Shown here: piece by piece, positions 22,512 through 27,456 of the stretch
How the letters are laid out: every line of letters starts with the position of its first letter
Position numbering within the stretch: position 1 is the stretch's first letter
Source: an uncultured Eubacteriales bacterium
GTDB lineage: Bacteria > Bacillota > Clostridia > Christensenellales > UBA1242
Length of the DNA stretch: 27,456 nucleotides
Direction of reading: 5' to 3'
Assembly: GCA_948787875.1 (NCBI GenBank)
Contig: CAQFKO010000014.1
Location: 1-27,456, forward strand
Notes under the pieces: model-generated
Seen by the model: only the letters and a program-made list of their open reading frames with translations
Databases searched by the model: none
What the model was told of the DNA's origin: nothing
Position numbers and translations under genes: made by a program

Positions 22512-22540
22512 ATTATAAGCCCGCAAATCAAATTTGTCAA
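22512..22540 (-). promoter_or_regulatory. Consensus promoter of rplI
   Basis: TTGACA (22535-22540), 17-base spacer, TATAAT (22512-22517) on the minus strand: all twelve consensus positions match. Predicted start near 22505 gives a very short leader containing only the ribosome binding site. Confidence 0.9.
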
Positions 22541-22595
22541 CATGATTAAAATGCCAATAAACTGCACATAATAACAATAAATAAAGGAGATATAT

Positions 22596-22901
22596 ATGTT
22601 TGATTTAAAATGTAAAAGAACAGGGTGCATTCACAACAAAAACTGCAACTGCACAGCCGAAAATGTCGATGTAAGAAAAGATACCACTTGCAAAACTTAT
22701 GCGCCGTCAAACGAAGCAGAAGTTGGCGAGGTTGAAAAAGTGGGTCAACCGCCAATGAGAAAGAACATAGAAGTTGATTGCAAAGCAAATTGCATTTTTA
22801 ACACAAATTATATTTGCACTGCAAACGGCATAACCGTTCAAACCTGCGGAGTCGGAGACGAGCGAAAGTGTCCACTTTGTTGCACCTATCAACCAAAATA
22901 A
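22596..22901 (+). CDS. Cysteine-rich protein with two DUF1540-like repeats
   Basis: 101 residues with twelve cysteines in two similar halves: 4-36 (C6, C11, C17, C19, C32) and 60-98 (C62, C66, C74, C84, C92, C95, C96). Each half shows the pattern C..C..N..C.A..I/V.V...C.TY, which resembles DUF1540, a small presumed metal-binding domain common in Clostridia and Bacilli. Metal binding is inferred; no function is established. No signal peptide. ATG after AAAGGAG. The gene is divergent from rplI and single, with its own terminator; its promoter is unclear (CATAAT at 22567-22572 without a good -35). Confidence 0.85.
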   Translation: MFDLKCKRTGCIHNKNCNCTAENVDVRKDTTCKTYAPSNEAEVGEVEKVGQPPMRKNIEVDCKANCIFNTNYICTANGITVQTCGVGDERKCPLCCTYQPK

Positions 22902-22913
22902 TAATTTAATAAG

Positions 22914-22949
22914 AAAATAAAAAATTACGGAAAATTCCGTAATTTTTTT
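22914..22949. terminator. Terminator after the cysteine-rich gene
   Basis: Near-perfect stem AATTACGG/CCGTAATT around an AAAATT loop (22923-22944), followed by seven T. The A run to its left allows minus-strand use too; the convergent gene's stop codon overlaps its end. Confidence 0.88.
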
Positions 22950-23391
22950 ATTCGCCAAACTGTTTTGGCCCCTTAGCAGATATGTGAGTTTTGTAGGAAG
23001 AATTATCACACATTTTTTTGAATGCACCACTTGATTTTACTAAAAGTTCATAATCAGAAGGGCTTAAAAAAACTTCACTGTATTCGTCAATAATATAAAC
23101 ACCTTTAAAATCTTTTTCTTCACCAGAAAATTGAACATAGAAAACATTATCTTCCAACCTTTGAACAGTATCAAAAATTTTGGAACTCATTTTTTTTAAT
23201 ACCTGCTCAAAAATCAAAAAGCCCTTAGAGTCTTTATATGGCTTAACAATCAAAGGCAATCTTTGCAAACTCTCCGATTCAATCAACCTTTCAACAACCT
23301 TATAAACAACATTATCAACACAAATAACATCTTCTACTCTTTTATTTGATTTTTTAAATTCTCTTAAATATCTGTTAAAGTTCATAATCAT
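22948..23391 (-). CDS. Hypothetical protein, 147 aa
   Basis: Soluble-looking protein with no signal peptide or recognised domain. It begins MIMNFNRYLREFKKSNKR; an ATG two codons later is an alternative start, but AGGA is better spaced for the first. Basic N-terminus, alternating hydrophobic strands at about 80-115 (NVFYVQFSG, FKGVYIIDEY) suggest an alpha/beta fold; C-terminus ends in GPKQFGE. It has its own promoter, and its stop codon lies within the shared bidirectional terminator. Function unknown. Confidence 0.8.
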   Translation of the reverse strand: MIMNFNRYLREFKKSNKRVEDVICVDNVVYKVVERLIESESLQRLPLIVKPYKDSKGFLIFEQVLKKMSSKIFDTVQRLEDNVFYVQFSGEEKDFKGVYIIDEYSEVFLSPSDYELLVKSSGAFKKMCDNSSYKTHISAKGPKQFGE

Positions 23392-23426
23392 ATTTCCTAT
23401 TTAAACTTACTTATATGCTTTTTATT

Positions 23427-23455
23427 ATTATAAAACAAAATCGCTAAAAAATCAA
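23427..23455 (-). promoter_or_regulatory. Promoter of the 22948-23391 gene
   Basis: Minus strand TTGATT (23450-23455), 17-base spacer, TATAAT (23427-23432). The -10 is perfect and the -35 matches four of six positions. Confidence 0.75.
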
Positions 23456-23470
23456 TATCTGTTTTTTTGC

Positions 23471-23503
23471 AAAATAAAAACCTGCACCACTGTGCAGATT
23501 TTT
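23471..23503 (-). terminator. Terminator after the 73-aa gene
   Basis: Stem CTGCAC/GTGCAG (23482-23487 with 23492-23497), loop AGTG on the minus strand, followed by GTTTTTATTTT. It lies just past the stop of the gene at 23507. Confidence 0.85.
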
Positions 23504-23506
23504 AAA

Positions 23507-23728
23507 TTATCCATTTTGCCTTGTTGAGGCTTCTTTTTGCATCTGATCAAGCTCTTTGTTTCCAAAAATCGATGCCGCCGCCTCAATATCATACTCCTCA
23601 AACTTGGCAAGCATATTTTGTGGACTTATTTCTTTTCCTTCGGCAACAAGTTCAAGCATTGCCCGTTCATAACACTTTGCGTCAAACGCTTTAAGCTCCA
23701 TAAGCTGATTAAATTCTTCGACTTCCAT
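23507..23728 (-). CDS. Small acidic hypothetical protein, 73 aa
   Basis: Strong AAGGAGG precedes the ATG, and a terminator follows directly, so it is probably a real gene. The protein is acidic, almost entirely helical in character (MEVEEFNQLMELKAFDAKCYERAMLEL) and contains one cysteine. No domain recognised; size and composition would suit an adaptor or regulatory peptide, but that is a guess. Single-gene unit. Confidence 0.7.
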   Translation of the reverse strand: MEVEEFNQLMELKAFDAKCYERAMLELVAEGKEISPQNMLAKFEEYDIEAAASIFGNKELDQMQKEASTRQNG

Positions 23729-23757
23729 TTCCGCCTCCTTAAAAAATGTATTTATCT

Positions 23758-23786
23758 ATTATATACATTTATTTAAGAATGCGTTA
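23758..23786 (-). promoter_or_regulatory. Possible promoter of the 73-aa gene
   Basis: Minus strand TATAAT (23758-23763) with a weak TTAACG-like -35 about 18 bases upstream. Only the -10 is convincing. The 139-base gap up to the natB-like gene otherwise shows no clear terminator, just A/T-rich sequence. Confidence 0.4.
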
Positions 23787-23867
23787 AGATTTTTGGATAG
23801 ACAACTTAAATGAATTTGATAATAAAATAAGTTTTTTTGAAAAATTTTAAAGAAAGTTTTTTAAATG

Positions 23868-25019
23868 TTATGTTCCAAACATAATTTTTTCACTAGACAA
23901 CATCTTTGAAATCGCAAAAACCAAAAGCCCTGTATAAACAATATTTAAGCCTATTGCAACCAAACACTGCCAAACAGAAATGTTAAGCATCAAAATATTT
24001 TGCATTGTGTAAACCGTGTTAATAATCGGAATAGCAATAACCCAATCCCCTATCTTTGGAACAAAAGACGATACAAGTGACAAAACCATAACAAACACCA
24101 TAAGCACACTTGTGTATGCAGAAGCCTCTTTTACCGACCTTGCGTATGTTGAAACAATAGAAATCAAAGCCACAATAAGCGGAACAATACTTACTATCAA
24201 TAATAACAGCAATAAATAGCTTGAAAATCCAAATCCGCCCACAAAATTTTCGACGGTTGTTCCGATAAGTTTTGGCATTGATAAAACTATTCCCAAAAAG
24301 CTTGATGCCGCACCAATTGCGGAAATGCAAGATAATGGAAGAATTTTTCCAAGTGCAATATCACGGCGTTTTACAGAAGTGGCAAGAATTGTTGCAAGAG
24401 TTCCCCTTTCTTTTTCTCCCGCAAGCGATTCAAGCGTAATGCTCATGCAAGACGAAAAAATCATTATCACAACAATAAACGGTAAAATTCCGCTCATGAT
24501 AGATTTTGCCATATCACTTGTTTCAGAATAATCAAACCTTTCGTTTGCGTTTGCATTGATTTCGAATTTGTTTTTAAAAGAATCCAAAACAGTGGTGGCA
24601 ATGTTATAAAAAGCAAAACTTTCTTCATTGCCCGAACGATAATAAATTTTTACACTTGGCTTACCAAGTTCACTTTCGGGAGAATAGTTGTCTATTTCTT
24701 CGTCAAAGTTTTCCGAAAAAACCATTAAGGCAGTAACTTTTCCGTCTTTAACTTCTTGCTTTGCCGATTCTATGTCGGAAACATAAATATATTCGAGTTT
24801 ACCTTCACCCGCAGCCAACTTTATAATTTCAGTAGCTTGTGACTGTCCCGAAACATAAACTTTATAATGAAAATCGGCAGGATTTGAAGAGTTCATAACT
24901 CCGCCCATAAGCGAATAAATTATATAAATTAAAATTCCGGGCAAAACCATAGTTATAATTAATCTAAAATCATGAAAAAATCTGTGAAACTCTTTCTTCA
25001 TGAGTGCAGAAAGTTTCAT
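23868..25019 (-). CDS. ABC transporter permease, NatB-like (ABC-2 type)
   Basis: Membrane half of an ABC exporter. The 383 residues show a first helix at about 20-40 (LIITMVLPGILIYIIYSL), a large extracytoplasmic region (about 45-165) and a cluster of five or so helices from 172 to the end, the ABC-2 layout. The segment ESLAGEKERGTLATILATSVKRRDI (about 198-222) is typical of the NatB/YhaP group, several of which export sodium or small toxic compounds; the substrate here is unknown. The ATG overlaps the ATPase gene stop by four bases (ATGA), so the pair is coupled. No clear terminator follows. Confidence 0.9.
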   Translation of the reverse strand: MKLSALMKKEFHRFFHDFRLIITMVLPGILIYIIYSLMGGVMNSSNPADFHYKVYVSGQSQATEIIKLAAGEGKLEYIYVSDIESAKQEVKDGKVTALMVFSENFDEEIDNYSPESELGKPSVKIYYRSGNEESFAFYNIATTVLDSFKNKFEINANANERFDYSETSDMAKSIMSGILPFIVVIMIFSSCMSITLESLAGEKERGTLATILATSVKRRDIALGKILPLSCISAIGAASSFLGIVLSMPKLIGTTVENFVGGFGFSSYLLLLLLIVSIVPLIVALISIVSTYARSVKEASAYTSVLMVFVMVLSLVSSFVPKIGDWVIAIPIINTVYTMQNILMLNISVWQCLVAIGLNIVYTGLLVFAISKMLSSEKIMFGT

Positions 25020-25807
25020 ACCTCTTCCCCCTTAATATTTTTGTAGATTTCAAAGAATTTTTCTTCAAGAGAAGTCTTTCCGCAAATCTCTTTTAAAGTT
25101 CCGTTAGCAACCGTTTTTCCATCTATAATAATTCCCACACGGTCGCAAAGTTTTTCCACCAAAGAAAATATATGTGTTGATAATATCACACTTTTTCCCA
25201 TTGTTTTAAGCTCTTGCAAAAAGTCGGTTACCACCTTTGCAGTAAGAACATCCAAACCATTTGTAGGCTCGTCAAAAATTACAACATCGGGATTATGAAC
25301 AATAGAAATAACCAAAGAAACTTTTTGTTTCATTCCCGTAGAAAGGTCTTTTACTCTTACCTCAGCAAACCTATCAATTCCAAACTTTGAAAAAAGCTCT
25401 GCCTTTCTTGCTTTTAAAGTTTCATTGTCAACCCCATGCATCTTGCCGAAAAAATCAAACAAATAATCAGGCGTAAAAAAACCGTCTAGTTTAAGCTCAC
25501 TTGTCATAAAACCGATTTTATCTCTAACGCTTTGAGGCTCACGAACAACCGAATGCCCACAAACAAAAGCATCACCGCCATCTGGCTTGATAAGTGTAGA
25601 TAAAATTCTTAAAGTGGTGGTTTTTCCCGCACCGTTAGGACCAAGCAGTCCATAAATTTCGCCCCTTTTTGCAACAAAAGAAAGTTCGTTAACGGCAACC
25701 TTTTTTGTTGCAGAGGTTTTTTCAATTTTTTGTTGTTTTTTTGAAAGTGTAAAAGTTTTTTTCAGAGCTTCGACTTTTACAATTTCGTCAGAAATTTCAG
25801 TACCCAT
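25016..25807 (-). CDS. ABC transporter ATPase, NatA-like
   Basis: Cytoplasmic ATPase that powers the permease encoded immediately downstream. Walker A GPNGAGKT (56-63), signature LSTGMKQKV (155-163), Walker B DVVIFDE (174-180) and the switch histidine H212 are all present, so it should hydrolyse ATP. Length 263 residues, with a 35-residue N-terminal segment before the usual fold. ATG after GAGGGA. First gene of the two-gene unit. A TTGACT at 25862-25867 could be a -35, but the -10 (TTAAAA) is poor. No regulator gene is adjacent. Confidence 0.93.
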   Translation of the reverse strand: MGTEISDEIVKVEALKKTFTLSKKQQKIEKTSATKKVAVNELSFVAKRGEIYGLLGPNGAGKTTTLRILSTLIKPDGGDAFVCGHSVVREPQSVRDKIGFMTSELKLDGFFTPDYLFDFFGKMHGVDNETLKARKAELFSKFGIDRFAEVRVKDLSTGMKQKVSLVISIVHNPDVVIFDEPTNGLDVLTAKVVTDFLQELKTMGKSVILSTHIFSLVEKLCDRVGIIIDGKTVANGTLKEICGKTSLEEKFFEIYKNIKGEEV

Positions 25808-25881
25808 ACTTCCCTCTATTTTATTTATTACAAATTAATTTTAAAATTTTAACGATAACAAAGTCAAGCAAATTATAAACA

Positions 25882-25911
25882 AATTAAAAACACTCCCAGC
25901 TAAGAGTGTTT
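25882..25911 (-). terminator. Terminator after the 25910-26473 gene
   Basis: Stem AAACACTC/GAGTGTTT (25888-25895 with 25904-25911), loop of eight, followed on the minus strand by TTTAATTT. It overlaps the end of the gene's stop codon. Confidence 0.8.
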
Positions 25912-26473
25912 AAGCATTAATTTCTATAACATTAGGTGCCGAAAGTTTTTCAGTTTTTTCCGAAAATTTGTTATTCAAAAGTTTGAGTTTGTTTACCTTG
26001 CCCAAAATTTCTTTTTCAATTGCACGGCCAGAAACATATGAAAATCCATTATTTTTGCGTTTATAAGTTTTTAAAACATCTTTGAATAAATCAAAAAATT
26101 CAGGTCCTTTTTTGGAAAAATTAAGCACAAGTTCAAGTGAAAATTGGCTGAAATCATTAACATGGTGTGCAGCATATTCTATTCCGTGGTTTTCAATATT
26201 AAGCATTATTTGCAAAGCTTCTTCAACCGATTTATAGTGAAGCACCGACATAATATTTATTAATGAATTCCACACATCAAGCCTTTCTGAATAAATCAAC
26301 TTTTTACCAATTTCCAAAAAATAATTGTATTTGAGCTTATCAGCAAAACCCCTCTCAAAATCTTCTTTCTGTGTCATAGCAAAAACGCCCGGCAATCCTA
26401 TATACATATTTGGATTTAAAACCTCAGTCACATTCTCTTTTTCTTTATTTTTCCTAAAAAAACTTTTTAACAT
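25910..26473 (-). CDS. Hypothetical protein, 187 aa
   Basis: Start set at the ATG at 26473, seven bases after GGAGGG; the frame extends 15 codons upstream into promoter sequence, which is unlikely to be translated. The N-terminus is basic (LKSFFRKNKEKE). The remainder is rich in helices with repeated aromatic residues (KYNYFLEIGKK, HYKSVEEALQIML, FFDLFKDVLKTYKRK), suggesting an all-helical fold. No membrane segment, signal or known family. Single gene with a strong promoter and its own terminator, next to the rRNA operon end. Function unknown. Confidence 0.8.
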   Translation of the reverse strand: MLKSFFRKNKEKENVTEVLNPNMYIGLPGVFAMTQKEDFERGFADKLKYNYFLEIGKKLIYSERLDVWNSLINIMSVLHYKSVEEALQIMLNIENHGIEYAAHHVNDFSQFSLELVLNFSKKGPEFFDLFKDVLKTYKRKNNGFSYVSGRAIEKEILGKVNKLKLLNNKFSEKTEKLSAPNVIEINA

Positions 26474-26506
26474 AAATTCCCTCCAAGCATTTATGGTAAG
26501 ATAACC

Positions 26507-26534
26507 ATTATACCACAATAAGAAGAATTGTCAA
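26507..26534 (-). promoter_or_regulatory. Sigma-A promoter of the 25910-26473 gene
   Basis: Minus strand TTGACA (26529-26534), 16-base spacer, TATAAT (26507-26512). The 13 bases ATTGTGGTATAAT ending at the -10 are identical to those in the promoter at 6024-6051, which has the same spacer length. Confidence 0.88.
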
Positions 26535-26562
26535 TATCGATAATTTTTGAAAAAATTATATA

Positions 26563-26600
26563 GCAAAAAGAAAAGATATCACCGAAATAGTGATATCTTT
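26563..26600 (-). terminator. Terminator of the rRNA operon
   Basis: Perfect 8-bp stem GATATCAC/GTGATATC (26575-26582 with 26590-26597), followed on the minus strand by TTTTCTTTTT. It lies about ten bases beyond the 5S gene. Confidence 0.9.
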
Positions 26601-26608
26601 AATTGAAA

Positions 26609-26721
26609 ACGGCAACGATCTATCCTCCCGGCTCGTCTCCAAGCAAGTACTTTCGACCCTGCAAAGCTTAACTTCTGTGTTCGGAATGAGAACAGGTGGG
26701 CCTTTGCGGTATGGTCACCGT
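26609..26721 (-). rRNA. rrf: 5S ribosomal RNA
   Basis: On the minus strand the RNA starts ACGGTGACC and ends GTTGCCGT, which can pair as the terminal helix. The conserved CCGAACACAGAAGTTAAG loop lies in the middle, and GGAGACGAGCCGGGAGGAT corresponds to the 3' half. About 113 bases, near the usual 115-120. Exact ends are estimated from the terminal helix. It follows 23S rRNA in the standard 23S-5S order, with no tRNA gene in between. Confidence 0.93.
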
Positions 26722-26921
26722 AATTGTATAATAACATTCAATTAAGAATGGTATTATCTATGTAACATTGACATTTTAACATAATGGTTTATGTTTGTCA
26801 ATAACAATCGCACATTGGCAACTGCATATTAATTGAAAATCAGTTTTTGTATATTATATGACCTTATCACGCGTTTACGAAAAAAGTTTTCGCAATCGTA
26901 TTATTTCACAATAATTGTGAT
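26722..26921 (-). other. 23S-5S spacer with processing hairpins and a possible promoter
   Basis: About 200 bases with no tRNA. Three inverted repeats are visible: TCACAAT/ATTGTGA just after the 23S end (26906-26920); a 14-pair stem with a four-base bulge at 26767-26802; and ATAATA-CATTC/GAATG-TATTAT at 26728-26757, a few bases upstream of 5S. They are plausible cleavage sites for separating the pre-rRNAs. A promoter-like TTGACA-17-TAAAAT on the minus strand lies inside the middle stem. Confidence 0.6.
26773..26801 (-). promoter_or_regulatory. Possible internal promoter for 5S rRNA
   Basis: Minus strand TTGACA (26796-26801), a 17-base spacer and TAAAAT (26773-26778), five of six for the -10. 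Transcription would start about 45 bases before 5S. The -35 and -10 fall in opposite arms of a hairpin, so a purely structural origin is possible. Confidence 0.35.

Positions 26922-27456
<535 letters not shown>

Noticed and set aside
23800..23867. Terminator after the natB-like gene
   Set aside because: Only A/T-rich sequence with weak pairing; no stable stem followed by a T run.
26722..26921. tRNA gene in the 23S-5S spacer
   Set aside because: No cloverleaf, T-loop (GGTTCGA-type) or acceptor pairing could be drawn.

Overview
The window reads as chromosomal DNA of a low-G+C Bacillota (Clostridia-like) bacterium. The evidence is the AT-rich sequence, strong GGAGG ribosome binding sites, near-perfect TTGACA/TATAAT promoters with 16-17 base spacers, a zinc-lid adenylate kinase, zinc-binding S4, S14 and L36, a tandem DUF1540-like protein and a NatAB-type exporter. 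A deep-branching uncultured gut Clostridia lineage would fit, but that is inference; no species can be named from the sequence.

Layout. 1-1261 (+): two co-transcribed genes of unknown function, the first cut by the window edge. 1314-3461 (-): ribonuclease R. 3518-5433 (+): a magnesium transporter MgtE with its own promoter, a structured leader and a terminator. 5440-6051 (-): one unknown gene with a strong promoter. 6122-21874 (-): one large ribosomal-protein operon in the order rpsJ-rplC-rplD-rplW-rplB-rpsS-rplV-rpsC-rplP-rpmC-rpsQ-rplN-rplX-rplE-rpsN-rpsH-rplF-rplR-rpsE-rpmD-rplO-secY-adk-infA-rpmJ-rpsM-rpsK-rpsD-rpoA-rplQ. It starts from a strong promoter, has a leader of about 260 bases and ends at a hairpin terminator. 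22008-22540 (-): a free-standing rplI. 22596-22949 (+): a cysteine-rich protein. 22948-26534 (-): two small unknown genes, a natAB-like ABC exporter pair and another unknown gene. 26563-27456 (-): rRNA operon terminator, 5S rRNA, 23S-5S spacer and the 3' end of 23S rRNA.

The genes largely supply protein synthesis: rRNA, ribosomal proteins, IF-1, the RNA polymerase alpha subunit, the SecY channel and adenylate kinase, with RNase R for RNA turnover and MgtE for the magnesium that ribosomes need. Many operon genes are joined by one-base TAATG overlaps, which suggests translational coupling.

The most striking observation is in the ribosome itself. The sarcin-ricin loop of the 23S rRNA reads GCAA where the near-universal sequence is GAGA, and the normally invariant L6 motif next to that loop (PYKGKGIRY) reads PYHGYGIYY. 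Other oddities are long Lys/Ala/Thr-rich tails on L30 and L24, a duplicated N-domain in MgtE with an unrecognised leader, loss of map from the operon, a foreign-looking 234-base insert between rpmJ and rpsM, and a possible private promoter for 5S rRNA. No tRNA gene, CRISPR array, transposase or integrase was seen. I found no new multi-gene system beyond these.
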